DNA of 42,750 bases from Candidatus Altimarinota bacterium (GCA_024709505.1 JANJWP010000024.1:1-42750), one strand, 5' to 3'; positions 10,880 through 20,866 are shown, numbered from the stretch's first letter. A program made the numbers and translations. The notes: generated by a model from the sequence alone, not told the origin.

Positions 10880-11938
10880 ATGTTCGCCCATTTTCCTTAC
10901 GAAAACCTGCTTTCCTGGCACCAAAAATTCGGCCGCCACGATTTGCCGTGGAGAAGGGGATTGTCCGATTTGGACGAAAAGGAACGCTGATACCGCGTTT
11001 GGCTTTCGGAAATCCTCCTCCAACAAACGCAAGCGTCGAGGGTTGCCGGGTTTTTCGAACGGATGGTAGCGCGGTTCCCTTCGGTGGAATCGCTTGCCCA
11101 AGCTGATTTCGAAACCTTTTTCCCTTACTACGAAGGACTCGGATACTACTCCCGCGCTCGCAATCTTCTTGCTGCGGCAAAAATCGTGGCCGATCGGTTC
11201 GACGGAATGTTTCCGAAGACGACGGAGGAATTGCGTTCGCTCCCGGGGGTCGGCCCCTATACCGCCGAGGCCGTTCGGGCTTTTGCCTACGGAGTGGCGA
11301 CCCTCCCCTTCGATACCAATCTGGAAAAGGTTTTTTCGCGCTACCACCACGGAACGAGATTTCAAAAATTGACGACCGAAGAAAAATCCTGGATCGTCCG
11401 GGATTTTCGGGAATCGGGATTCGACGCGGCGACGGTATCGGGAGCGCTCATGGATTTTGCGAACCTCGTATCCCTCAATTCCAAAGAAAGGGTGGACTGG
11501 AAAAACTATCCGTTGATCGGATGTCGGTTTCATGAGACGCGTGGAAAACTCGAGGTTCCCCAAAAGCGGCGAATGGAACGGTTTCCCATGAAAGACAGCG
11601 TGCTCGTGGCCGTTTTGATGGATCATTCGGGAAAGGTTCTCTATTGCGACGAATCCGTCCAAAACGGAACGGGCGGATATGTCCCCTTTCTCATTCCCCC
11701 CGCCGAAAGCGATCCGCGCGAAGCGATAAAGGAACATTTCCTGAAAAAAGGTCTTGCGGTTTCGGTACGTCCACCGTATTCGAAAGGATTTCTCGACGGC
11801 GCGCCGCTCGCGTTTTTCCGGTGTCGCGTCCAAACGGGAAACGTTCCGTTCGGAACCTTTCCCAAAGGCGGCTTCGGCGCTTGGTGGATGGAACGAAGCC
11901 AAGGGAAGGACGTTGATTTTTCGATTCGTCCTTTCTAA
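10880..11938 (+). CDS. mutY: A/G-specific adenine glycosylase MutY, lacking the iron-sulfur ligands
   Basis: 352 residues. MutY removes adenine mispaired with 8-oxoguanine. The N-terminus WHQKFGRHDLPWR and YRVWLSEILLQQTQ carry the catalytic Glu. The HhH region LPGVGPYTAEAV follows, and the catalytic Asp is in FDTNLEKV. Residue 37 is a TGA (10988-10990) just before YRVWLSE and must be read through; glycine fits. The stretch after ALMDFANLV should hold the four Cys of the [4Fe-4S] loop but contains only one Cys (PLIGC), so the cluster is lost, as described in some other bacteria. A degenerate NUDIX-like C-terminal domain (about 205-340) remains. Stop TAA. It is divergent from the macroglobulin gene. 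Confidence 0.9.
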
Positions 11939-12029
11939 AACTTTACAAAACCCCCTTCGTTCGTAAGGTTGCGGCGCAAACGCCGGAAACGGAGGTTTTC
12001 TTCTCAAACAAAAACGAAAGGGGACGCCC

Positions 12030-12365
12030 ATGCGCAAGCCTTGCAAAAACTGGAGCGGATTCACCATCATCGACGGTCCCGGGAAGGTGTTCGTCTCGGT
12101 CAATAACGGATATCTGAAAACTGGATATTCGAACCTCAACGAAGCCTTGCCGAAACTCTTGCGGTGCATCGATTCGGACGGCAGGCGCGAATGGGTTTGG
12201 GGCGCGACCGAAATCCCCGTTCCCGAGCTTCGGGAAATGTTTCCCAACGCGGTCGTCCAGCATTACCAAAAACTTCGCAAAGACGTCCGCATCCCGACCG
12301 TCCTTTCCCGTCCGACCCCTGTCGAACGCCACCCTTCCGCTGGCGTTTCCACGCGGGCGGCATGA
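12030..12365 (+). CDS. Small unknown protein with strong RBS and apparent TGA stop
   Basis: 111 residues, no recognised family. The start has a Shine-Dalgarno (AAAGGGGA, 6 nt before ATG), unlike its neighbours. The sequence is soluble and mixed alpha/beta, with SGFTIIDGPGKVFVSV near the N-terminus. The frame ends at TGA (12363-12365), and a strong intrinsic terminator lies 37 bp downstream. If TGA were glycine, the frame would run through that terminator and the pbpC promoter for about 55 more codons of unlikely sequence, so TGA looks like the true stop. That conflicts with the code used by mutY and pbpC on either side. It may be an acquired standard-code gene. Confidence 0.6.
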   Translation: MRKPCKNWSGFTIIDGPGKVFVSVNNGYLKTGYSNLNEALPKLLRCIDSDGRREWVWGATEIPVPELREMFPNAVVQHYQKLRKDVRIPTVLSRPTPVERHPSAGVSTRAA

Positions 12366-12401
12366 CGATCAAGCCGCTTCCGGTTACGAGCCGGATTGCG
12401 G

Positions 12402-12432
12402 AACCCCCGCCAAAAGCGGGGGTTTTCTTCTG
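12402..12432 (+). terminator. Intrinsic terminator after the 12030 gene
   Basis: A perfect 9-bp stem (AACCCCCGC / GCGGGGGTT) with a CAAAA loop, followed by TTTTCTTCT. It lies between the small gene and pbpC. Confidence 0.85.
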
Positions 12433-12481
12433 TTTCAATCCCGCTACAATGACCGAACTTCCACCAAAATCCTTCGGTTCC

Positions 12482-14569
12482 ATGAAAATCGCCGCCGCAA
12501 AAAGGCCTTTCGTTTTTTTCGCCTTAACGTGCCTCGTCGTTTTTTTGGGAACGTTCCTCTACGTGCGCTACGCCCTTCCTTTCGAGCTTCCGGAAGAGCC
12601 GTACTCGACGGTGATTTTGGATCGTAACGGCACTGAGATCGGAGAAATTCTCTCGAAAAACGGATACCGCCACCGCCCCTTCCGGAACGAGGACATTCCC
12701 GATTTTACGAAACGGGCGGTCGTATCGCTCGAAGACCGCCGATTCTTTTCCCATTTCGGGCTCGATCCCTTTGGAATCATCCGGGCATTTTGGAACAACG
12801 CCGTTCGCGAGGGGCCGAGACAAGGCGCTTCCACCATCCATTCGTGACTCGTTCGAAACGCCCTTTGGATCGAAGCGGAAAGAAATTGGTTTCGCAAGAT
12901 TTCGGAAGGATTGTTCGCGATGCGGTTGGACGGAAAAATGAAAAAGGAAGACGTTCTTCGCGAATACCTCAACCGGATTTCTTACGGCAGGCTTTCGAAA
13001 GGTTTTTCCGCGGCCTCGCGAAGCTATTTCGGAAAGGAAACCAAAAACCTCACCGAAGCCGAACAAATCGCATTGCTCGCCATTGCGAAAAATCCGGCGA
13101 AATACGATCCGATAAAAAATCCGGCGGGATTCCGCGAGCGATTCGAAGCGGTGTCCGAAGCGCTCGCGGAAAGCGGAGTGCTTCCCAAAGAACGGCTTGC
13201 CGAAACGATGGCGGAAAAATTTTCCTTTCCCGCCCCGAAAAACGCCCTCCCCTACGTTGTGGACGCTTTTAAGCAGGGAAATTTTTTCCTCCCGAAAAAC
13301 CCGAACCGAGACGACGAAGCCGGGCGGATGACCACTTCATTCGACCTTGAAATGACCAATCGGATCGAAAAAATCGCCCGGGGAACGCTTTCGGAAATCG
13401 CGTGGCGGAACGTTTCGGATTATTCGGTCCTCATCGTTCGGCGCGATACCAAAGAAGTGCTCGTCATGCTCTGAGGGAACGATTATTTTTCTTCGCAATG
13501 AGGACAAGTGAACGCCGTCTTCGCGCCGAGGCAAGTCGGCTCGACGATCAAACCCTTCACCTATCTGTTGGCGTTCCAAAATCGGGGCGTCGCTCCGGAA
13601 GACACCGTTCTCGACCTTCCGGTATCGTTTGAAACCGCCGAAGGAACCCCTTACGAACCGAAAAACTATTCCCTCTCCTACCGTTGACCCGTAACGGTCG
13701 CGGAAGCGTTGGCAGGAAGCCTGAACGTTCCCGCAGTAAAAATGGCAGAGCTTGTCGGAATTTCCGAATTGCTCGGTTTCCTGCGTTCGCTCGGAATTTC
13801 GACCCTCACGAAAGAGTCCGACCATTACGGCCTCGCGTTGACTCTCGGAGTGGGGGAAATTCCTCTCTATGAACTCCTGCGCGCCTACACGGTATTTTCG
13901 GATCGGGGAAAGTTCTGCGATTTTTCGCCCTTTCCCGAAACCGAAGTTTCCTGCGTGGAAAGGGCCGATGCGAAATCGGTTGAAAAAATTGAGGCGGTAC
14001 TGACGAACCGCGCATTCAAGCTCCACGAATTCTGAATGCTCACGGCCCTCGATTTTCCTGATCGCTTCGCGTTCGTCAAAACGGGAACTTCCCGGAATTT
14101 CCGGGACAATTACGCCGTGGGATATACGAAAAACTATCTTATCGCCGCTTGGAGCGGAAATAAGGACGGGGGCAACATGAAGGGCGTTTCATGAGCGACT
14201 GGCGCCGGAGAAATTTTCGCGCGGATCGTCCGCGAACTCGAGCCTTCCGGATGATCTCCGGAAGAAGCGACCTTGCAAACGGATTCCTCGGGGCATTTGG
14301 AAATCCTTTCCCCCCTTCCGAAAAGCCGCTATCGAATCGATCCAAACATTCCAAGCCGTACCCAGATTCTCGTTCCGAAATTTTTTACCGACGCGGAATT
14401 CGAAAATGCCGAGTGGTTCTTAGAGGGAAAACCGATCGAAAAAGACGGAATCGAGCTCGCGAAAGAAGTTCCGGGAAAAAGGACGCTCGTTCTCCGACTG
14501 GAAAAAGACGGACGGACGGTGGCGGAAAAAACGGTCGAATTCGAAATCGTAAGCGGTGCGGGGGATTAG
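12482..14569 (+). CDS. pbpC: PBP1C-like bifunctional peptidoglycan synthase (seven TGA=Gly codons)
   Basis: 695 residues. A cytoplasmic tail and one membrane helix (about 10-32) come first. The GT51 glycosyltransferase has EDRRFFSHFGLDP near residue 84 and GASTIHSG-LVRN near 116-126. The transpeptidase has S354-T-I-K357, SLN near 412 and K533-T-G, all catalytic motifs present. A BiPBP_C-like beta domain ends the protein. In-frame TGAs are at residues 122, 331, 340, 402, 518, 571 and 591. Several coincide with conserved glycines: VLVML(G)GNDY, YR(G)PVTVAEAL and VS(G)ATGAGE. This is among the best evidence here for UGA=Gly. The first ATG at 12450 overlaps a TACAAT -10-like box, so 12482 is preferred. 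It probably works with the macroglobulin at 4113-10742. Confidence 0.93.
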
Positions 14570-14603
14570 GCGCATCGAACGTCCTTCGGACGAAACGTTC
14601 CGA

Positions 14604-17033
14604 CTACGAACGCCGCTCGAACGCCGCTACCGCAAGCGAAGCCGAAACGAGAAAGGCAAAAAGCACGCCCACGGCCTTGGTCGCGGCGGAGGGGGAAAAT
14701 TCCAAAAACGATACCGAAAGAATGCCGCCCCATACGGCGGGAAACGCGACGATGGCAGCGGCAAGAAAGGCGGCCGCCGAATAAAACGCAAGCGTGGCGA
14801 TGGCTTGCCTCCGCAAAAATCGTCGGTCGGCACCGATGGCCCGATAGGTTTTTTCCCGTTGCGCACGGAAAACCGAAAGGGATGAAAGTGCCGAAATTCC
14901 GACCGTTACCGAAAGCGCTCCGACGGCGAAAAGGAAGGCCCATACCGCGGGAACAATCTTTTCGGCGGACGAACGGGCGATGGCTACGGTTTCGCGGACG
15001 TCAACGAACGAAACCGAATTTCCGGCGGACTTCAATACGAAAGATTTAAACCCCTCCACGTCCTCCGTCGATGCCGCGACGAAATAGGAAAGCGGGACGT
15101 TGCCGAATTCGCGGGGGGCTACGGAGAAATAGAAAAAGGGGCGGATTCCTTCCCGCAGACTTTGACGGACATTGACGGCGAAAAGCTCGAACTCCCTCCC
15201 CATGACCGAAAAGGTTATGCGGTCTCATGGGTTCACGCCCAATTGTCGGGAAAATTCGTCGTCAAGCGAAACTTCGCCCACCGAAACCGGACGGTCATCG
15301 CCCCGGATGACGGCCTCCGGAAGGAATGAAGAAGTAACGTTGAATTCACGGGTGAATTCCCGCGAAGGATTTTCGCCGAAATGTTCCGAAAGAGTTTTTC
15401 CGTTGATTTTGGAAATTCTCGCCCGGATAATGGAATACGATTCGGATTGGGGGTATTCGGCAACGACGGCAGCAGCCGAATCCTCCGAGAGATTGAGGGC
15501 GAAAACGTCGTATCCGCTGGACGAAAGCCGATCGAGCTCGTCGGAAAAATGAAACGCAAGCGAAGCGAACGATGCGAAAAGCACCGCCGGAACGACGAAG
15601 GCCGACACTACCGGAAAGGCGGGGCTTCCCGGAGCAACGGCCAAACGCACGGCATCAAACGAAGCGAAATCGGAGCGGAGACGGTGCTTCAAAAAACGCG
15701 AAGTCAGGCGGATGGCGGCATGCGAGAGCGCAAGGATCGCCGCGATGAAGCCCACGATGACCAAGGATTTTTGGAGCGATTCTTCCCAAGAAAGGCCCGA
15801 TATCGAACGCAGGAACGCGACGGAGGCAAAAAAGGCCGAAAAAAAGGCGAAAAGGGCGGCGGAAAGCTTTGGGAAAGACGCTTTCGGTTCGGCGAGACCG
15901 GAGAGCGGCGGGGTTTTGAATACCGAAACGATTCCGGGAACCGCGGCCGGAACAAGTACGAACGGCAAGACCCACAAAAGCCTTACGGCCTCGTTCCATC
16001 CCATTTGCGGCGATCAGAAACCGGAAAGCGTCCGGCTAAGGATCGACGTTGCGGCATCGGCCGAAAAAAAGGCGAAAAGGGCGGCCAAAAGGGCGGCGGA
16101 AGCAAAATACCCCACGAATACGGCGGATACGGAAAGCCGGGAAGCTCAAAGTAACCGGAGGATCGAAAACGTTTTCCGATTGAACGTCCATACGGCCCTC
16201 GAAAAGAAAAAGGCGGCCGTTCCCGCAAGAAAAAACACGACCGAAACCGCCTGTGAAACGTATTCGGTTACGTCGTCAACCACTCTCGCCGCCCCTCATG
16301 CGCCTCACCGGAAGCTCCGGACCCTTGCCGAAATTTCCCCGTCGGAACGGAGCGAAGCCAACATCCGATCGGCGTCGAATTCGTTCGGCGTTCGTATCAA
16401 TATCGAAAAATCCGCTCGCGAAAGCGTGGAAATTTCGGGCAATGACATGGCCGTTTCATACGAAATGAAAACGCTTCCGCTTTCTTCGCCGAAGGAGAAG
16501 CTTGATTCGGAAGACTCCAGTATTTCGCCGTCCTGACGCAATTTCCGACGAAAAAAATCCAATTCCCCGCCGGACGAAAACCGTGCGGCGAACGCGGCAT
16601 CGGCGAGATATCCCGATGCGGTCGGAACATTTTGAACAACCGACGCGAATTCGCGCCCATCCGGAGTACGGATGCGGAAATCCCCGTAATACGGCTGTCC
16701 GGGCTGAGCTCCAACAACGCGGACGAGAGCGGTTTTCCCCTGGGAATCGAAAAATGTCGAGGAAAATGAAACCCGCTTGGAACACGTGGCCGAATAGGTT
16801 TCGCAATGTTTGAATACCGCGCTTTCGGTCCCGCTCGAAAAAGGAGCGTTTTGCGTGACGAGCAAATCGGCCCCGAGAACGGGACGGGCTTCAAGTTCGA
16901 CTTGCGAAACCACGGCCCGCGAGAGTGAATCGACCGTGAGGAAAACGAAAAACGCCACGAAAAACGCGAACGTCGCGGCGAAAAATTCCTTTTTGGAGGA
17001 ACGGTAGGCGATTTTGAAAAACGGAATTTGCAC
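14604..17033 (-). CDS. FtsX/YbbP-type ABC transporter permease
   Basis: 809 residues with TGA read as Gly at several points (16305, 16299, 16152, 16016, 15225 and others). The N-terminus has a membrane helix (about 15-38), then a periplasmic MacB-like domain with EARPVLGADLLV. A first FtsX bundle follows around residues 250-350, a second around 370-480, then a second periplasmic domain and a final three-helix FtsX unit. Two FtsX repeats are typical of YbbP/LolC-related permeases of the MacB superfamily, which use mechanotransmission to handle lipoproteins, peptides or drugs. No ATPase is adjacent; an incomplete MacB/LolD-type ATPase lies at the right edge of the window. Start GTG, stop TAG. 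It converges on pbpC, leaving 34 bp. Confidence 0.85.
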
Positions 17034-17058
17034 GGACGAAAAAAGAACGGGACCGAAT

Positions 17059-17086
17059 ATGGTATCCCGAAGCGCTGTTCAATCAA
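17059..17086 (-). promoter_or_regulatory. Candidate promoter of the FtsX-type permease
   Basis: Minus-strand TTGATT (17086-17081), 16 bp, TACCAT (17064-17059), with the GTG start 25 nt downstream. Confidence 0.5.
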
Positions 17087-17102
17087 GAACGGTTTTTTTA
17101 AA

Positions 17103-17130
17103 TTGACTATTTTCTTTAAATGAGTATTGG
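17103..17130 (+). promoter_or_regulatory. Possible promoter of the PEBP-like gene
   Basis: TTGACT (17103-17108) in an AT-rich stretch with a weak TATTGG (17125-17130) 16 bp later. The -35 is good, the -10 weak. Confidence 0.3.
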
Positions 17131-17187
17131 TTATTCGCATTCCAATTTCGGAATGAAGCGTGCCAACACGAACCAAGGAGGTTTCAC

Positions 17188-17598
17188 ATGCGCAAATCCG
17201 TCGTCGCATTGGGCATCGCCCTCGCCCTCGCCGCTTCCGCCGCTTCCGCCCAGGTTTCGATCGACTGGACCTGGAAGGCTTCGCACCGTTGCAACAACGT
17301 CTCGCCCGCCCTGACGGTCACCGGCATTCCGGAAGGCACCAAGTCGCTCTCCTTCCAGATGAACGACCTGGACTACCAGAACAAGGACCACGGCGGCGGG
17401 GCCTTCGCCCACGAATCCGGCGATACGGCCAACGTGCCCGAGGGCACGCTGCAGACGAATTACCGGGGGCCTTGTCCGAGTAATTTCTCGAGCTTCGGTC
17501 ACGTCTACCAGATCACCGTCCGCGCGCTGGATGCCTCGGGGAACGAACTCTCCCGCGGTGCCAAGGGCAAGGACTTCAACGCCAAGACCGCGCAATAG
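17188..17598 (+). CDS. Secreted PEBP/YbhB-like protein
   Basis: 136 residues. A clear cleavable signal peptide (basic MRKS, then an Ala/Leu core, cut after AASA near residue 21) precedes a short PEBP (Raf kinase inhibitor-like, YbhB/YbcL) domain: SPALTVTGIPEGTKSL, a Gly/His segment DHGGGAFAHES, YRGPCPS and HVYQITVRALD. The family binds small anionic ligands; bacterial members have poorly known roles and some inhibit proteases. It has a textbook Shine-Dalgarno (AAGGAGG, 8 nt before ATG), very G/C-ending codons (CTG, GAC, AAG) compared with its neighbours, no in-frame TGA, its own terminator and a TAG stop. These traits suggest very high expression or recent transfer. Confidence 0.82.
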   Translation: MRKSVVALGIALALAASAASAQVSIDWTWKASHRCNNVSPALTVTGIPEGTKSLSFQMNDLDYQNKDHGGGAFAHESGDTANVPEGTLQTNYRGPCPSNFSSFGHVYQITVRALDASGNELSRGAKGKDFNAKTAQ

Positions 17599-17617
17599 CG
17601 CGGGCCGAGGAAACAAG

Positions 17618-17647
17618 AACGCTCCCGCAACGGGAGCGTTTTTTTTG
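17618..17647 (+). terminator. Intrinsic terminator after the PEBP-like gene
   Basis: A 10-bp perfect stem AACGCTCCCG / CGGGAGCGTT, loop CAA, followed by a run of eight T. Confidence 0.92.
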
Positions 17648-17677
17648 GACCTTAAGCCTTTCTTTTCGGCATCGGGC

Positions 17678-17968
17678 CTATTTCGCGAAGACGAGCTTGA
17701 ATTTTTTCTTCCCGACCTGCAAAACGACGCCCTTGTTTCGCGAGAGCTTGACGGGGGCTCGTTCGTCCAAAACCTTTTCCCCGTTGACTTTGACTCCTCC
17801 GCCGGTAATGGCGGTTTTGGCTTCGCCGGTGGTCGCCGCGAATCCGGCGGCCTTTACGAGCGAAAGGAGACCGATTTCATCGAGCGATTCGCGGTCGATT
17901 ACGCGGGACACTCCTTTTTCGAGAAAGTCTTTGATTTGGGAATTGGCGGACATAAAAAACGGAGACAT
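17678..17968 (-). CDS. Stand-alone S4 domain resembling the C-terminus of TyrS
   Basis: 96 residues from ATG 17968, or 91 from ATG 17953. The sequence (LLSLVKAAGFAATTGEAKTA, then GGGVKVNGEKV, ending VLQVGKKKFKLV) is that of the S4 RNA-binding domain at the C-terminus of bacterial tyrosyl-tRNA synthetases, here without the catalytic domain. The frame is closed by TAG upstream, so it is not a fragment of a longer frame at this site. It might act as a free tRNA- or rRNA-binding protein, or in trans with a truncated TyrS elsewhere. A 20-bp palindrome sits just upstream. Confidence 0.7.
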   Translation of the reverse strand: MSPFFMSANSQIKDFLEKGVSRVIDRESLDEIGLLSLVKAAGFAATTGEAKTAITGGGVKVNGEKVLDERAPVKLSRNKGVVLQVGKKKFKLVFAK

Positions 17969-17974
17969 TAGAAA

Positions 17975-17994
17975 AAGGCGTTTTAAAACGCCTT
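17975..17994 (-). repeat. 20-bp perfect palindrome with T-run on the minus strand
   Basis: AAGGCGTTTT / AAAACGCCTT. On the minus strand it is followed by TTTC and then the S4 gene start 6 nt later. It could be a terminator in the S4 leader, a protein operator, or both. It also lies just before a possible promoter (TTGCAT, 16 bp, TAGAGT) for the plus-strand gene at 18051. Confidence 0.5.
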
Positions 17995-18050
17995 GCATGT
18001 CACGACCGTTGTGCTAGAGTTTTGGCGAACTCTTTCCCGTCCACCAACCC

Positions 18051-18290
18051 ATGATCCGAACTTCTTGCCCGGAATGCTATTCCGAATATCGCGTCGTTGT
18101 CGAATTCGCGGGTCGAAACGCCCAATGTCCCAAGTGCGGGACGGTCTTCGAAATCCCCAAACCCGAAGTGCCGGCCGAGGAACTCGTCGCTACCGCGGAG
18201 GTTCCGGAAATCTTGGAAGGAAAAGACGCGTTCGTGCCGATTCCCGATTGGGTGCAAAAACCCGAATTTCCGATCGAGGCGGCGAATTAG
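18051..18290 (+). CDS. Small zinc-ribbon protein (MJ0042-like)
   Basis: 79 residues. The N-terminus has CPEC and CPKC pairs separated by 18 residues (IRTSCPEC, then NAQCPKCGTVFEIP), the pattern of MJ0042/zinc_ribbon_4 domains often found at the N-terminus of regulatory or membrane proteins. Here it stands alone with an acidic, proline-rich tail. No Shine-Dalgarno; stop TAG. Binding partner unknown. Confidence 0.7.
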   Translation: MIRTSCPECYSEYRVVVEFAGRNAQCPKCGTVFEIPKPEVPAEELVATAEVPEILEGKDAFVPIPDWVQKPEFPIEAAN

Positions 18291-18291
18291 G

Positions 18292-19071
18292 CTATTTTCG
18301 GAGGTTCATGAGGTTTCCTGATTCGTAACGCTTGAGTCAGAGAAAGAAAACGGAGAACGCGACCGTCGTCGAAAGCGCCGCGAACGCGCCGAGAGCAGTG
18401 AGCCACGTCCAATCGAAATTCCGAACGAGATCGACCGGGAGCCAAATCGCGAAGAACGCCGGAGCAAAAGAATAGAACACGAATTTTAAAGGAAATCCTT
18501 CAAGGATTTGGGGCGGATACATCCCGGGTCCGAGGGTGATTTCGAATACGCCGTCGGAAAGTTCTTCGGTATCGCCGACGAAAAACGAAAGGGACTGCAC
18601 CGCGGCAGTGACCGAAGCAAGAATGATTCCGCCGAAAAATCCGACGGCAAGAAACGCGGACAAGGTCGTGATCGAGGCGAACGGATAAAACAGGGCGAAG
18701 ATGAGGATTCCATAGAGCATGTCGCCGATCGCGCTCGTCTCGGCCCTTCCCATGGACGTACGCAAAAGGGGGTTTCACGGAAGAAGAAGTTGTCCGTCCA
18801 ATCCTCCGTCGCGGATTTTGGCGGCGACGTCCCAGCTTCCCATGAAAAAGAAAAAATGGATTCAGAACGTAATCGCCAGCATTGCCTGATAGAGCGAATA
18901 GGTTGCGAAATCGAGGCCGGCGATGGTTCAGAACTTCCTGAAAAACAGGTACCAAATAAGGAGCATGAAGAGATTGTTCAACATCATGAATCCTACCTGC
19001 ATGACGAAAGCCCAACGGTATTCCATGGCCGAAAGGACGTTTGCGCGAATGAGACGGAAATAGTTGAGCAT
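18292..19071 (-). CDS. ABC-2 type permease, subunit 1
   Basis: 259 residues with four TGAs read as Gly. About six membrane helices. It begins MLNYFRLIRANVLSAMEYR and has the cytoplasmic coupling segment GSWDVAAKIRDGGLDGQLLLPGNPL, typical of the ABC-2 family DUF990/YadH group, and ends LKRYESGNLMNLRK. It lies 11 bp after the second permease gene in one operon with the ATPase at 19898. Together they form a complete ABC-2 exporter; substrates of this subgroup are unknown, often glycans, lipids or drugs. Stop TAG, beyond a TGA at 18337. Confidence 0.83.
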
Positions 19072-19081
19072 ATTCGGAAAA

Positions 19082-19867
19082 TTAGCCGCCGTTCGCTACC
19101 AAACGGCGCGAGAAACGGGAATAGGAAAACGCGGCGAGGCCCGAAAGGGCAAAAATCCAGAATGCCATGGTCGAGGCGTAGACGAGAAACTTTCCGGGGT
19201 TGAAATTGGCAAAGACCAGACCGGCGACGTATCCGGTAAACGCGAAGGGGGATGCGTAAGCGAATGCCTGGAGCCACGACGGAAAAAACGGGATGGGCAG
19301 GATATTGCCTCAAAAAAACATCACGAACCGCCGCATGATCCAGTTCGCCGGGGATATGTCTTCCATAACGAAGGCGAGCAGTCAGACGTTGAGGTTCAAG
19401 AGGGCAAAAATAACGAACGCTCAAACCAAAAGGAACAGGCCGCCGAACATTCCTCCGAGCGTCAAATCGGGAAGCCCGACGAAAACCGCGCCGATAATGA
19501 ACGCGATTCCCGACATGACCGCCAAGTTCGCAAGGGATCAGGAAAGAACCTCGAACGTTTTGAAAAAGGGGTACGAGACCGGATTGAGCAAATAGATCGC
19601 GACCTTTCCGGTCTTTACGTCTTCGGAGACTTTCATGGCGAGATTCGGCGAACCCACGGCGGCGATTTGGGCGAATATGAGGGCCCAGCCGAGTTCCAAG
19701 AGCGAAACGCTTCAAAAAAGGTGCGGCGCGGACGCGTGCAAATACCGGAACAGGCTCATAATGAGCAACACCCTGACCGCATACGAAAAAAGCGAGGCCA
19801 CCACGTCGAAAAGAAAGACGTTCCTGTGCCGGAGCGATACGCGGAAGAGCTGCCAGTATTTTTCCAT
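19082..19867 (-). CDS. ABC-2 type permease, subunit 2
   Basis: 261 residues with five TGAs read as Gly. It starts MEKYWQLFRVSLRHRNVFLFD and has six predicted helices. The coupling region MKVSEDVKTGKVAIYLLNPVSYPF is the hallmark of this ABC-2 family (DUF990 type). Neither permease gene is uninterrupted under the standard code, so both depend on UGA=Gly. It sits between the ATPase gene (30 bp upstream) and subunit 1. Stop TAA. Confidence 0.83.
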
Positions 19868-19897
19868 GTTCCCGGGGATGCGACGGTAATTGGCGGC

Positions 19898-20866
19898 TTA
19901 ATAGAACGTCCGGATGATTTCTTCGAGCGGAGGCTCTCCGATGGAAAAATCTTCGATTTCTCCGGATGCGTATATCCGTTCGAGGGCGTCTTTTACGGAT
20001 TCGGGGGAAGAAGGGATTTCAATGACGAAAAAGTCCCCTTCGCGGTTTTTGAGTTCGTGGGGTTTCGCGACGAATTCGCCGTTCGATAGGCGGAACCGGA
20101 TCGTTTTCGTTTTTACGTGCTCTTTTTTTAGGGCGTCGAGCGGGCCGTCGGAGACGATTTTTCCGTGGTTGACGATGATTACCCGGTCGCAAACGTGTTC
20201 GACGTCGCCGATATCGTGGGAAGTAAGGAGGATGGTCGTTCCAGAATCGCGGTTGATTTGGTTGATGACGTCACGGAGTTTTTGCTTGGCGATCATGTCG
20301 AGGCCGATGGTGGGTTCGTCCAAAAAGAGGACCTCCGGATCATGGATGAGGCTCGCGGCAACCTCGGCGCGCATGCGTTGTCCAAGGGAAAGTTTACGAA
20401 CGGGGGACGCGTAGAATTCGCCGATTTCGAAGGCTGAAACGAGAAAATCGATCCGGGGCTTCGAAACGGAATCGGGCAACTCGTAGAGCTTGGCGAGAAG
20501 TTCGAAAGAATCGCGGGGCGAAAGGTGGTACCAAAGGCGCGAGGTCTGACCGAAAACGGCCCCGATGCGGTATACGAGTTTCGAACGTTCTTTAGCCGGA
20601 TCGAAGCCCGCGACGTTCACGGTGCCCGAAGTCGGAGACAAAATACCGGAAAGCATTTTGATGGTCGTGGATTTTCCTGCCCCGTTGGGGCCGAGGAAGG
20701 CGACCTTTTCGCCTTTCGCCAAATCGAAAGAAATGCCTGCCACGGCTTCGACTTCACGAAATTCCGGAGAGAAAAGCGCGCGGAGACGGTTTTTGACGCC
20801 TTCGGGTTTCGTTTCGACCCGGAAGGTTTTGCAAAGGTTTCGAACGGAAACGGAAACGGGAGCCAT
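19898..20866 (-). CDS. ABC-2 transporter ATPase
   Basis: 322 residues. The nucleotide-binding domain has Walker A GPNGAGKST, a Q-loop in GAVFGQTSRLW, signature LSLGQRMRAEVA, Walker B VLFLDEPTIGLD and the H-loop LLTSHDIGDVEHV. The long N-terminal lead-in (VEAVAGISFDLAKGE) and LWYHLSPRDSFELLAKLYEL match ATPases that partner DUF990-type permeases. The chosen ATG follows the stop of the exporter gene at 20877 by 11 bp, and the two permeases follow, so the four genes form one transcription unit. No in-frame TGA; stop TAA. Confidence 0.9.
   Translation of the reverse strand: MAPVSVSVRNLCKTFRVETKPEGVKNRLRALFSPEFREVEAVAGISFDLAKGEKVAFLGPNGAGKSTTIKMLSGILSPTSGTVNVAGFDPAKERSKLVYRIGAVFGQTSRLWYHLSPRDSFELLAKLYELPDSVSKPRIDFLVSAFEIGEFYASPVRKLSLGQRMRAEVAASLIHDPEVLFLDEPTIGLDMIAKQKLRDVINQINRDSGTTILLTSHDIGDVEHVCDRVIIVNHGKIVSDGPLDALKKEHVKTKTIRFRLSNGEFVAKPHELKNREGDFFVIEIPSSPESVKDALERIYASGEIEDFSIGEPPLEEIIRTFY

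Noticed and set aside
12482-14569. pbpC as several broken pseudogene fragments
   Set aside because: All breaks are TGA codons in one continuous frame at glycine positions; a decaying gene would also show TAA, TAG and frameshifts.
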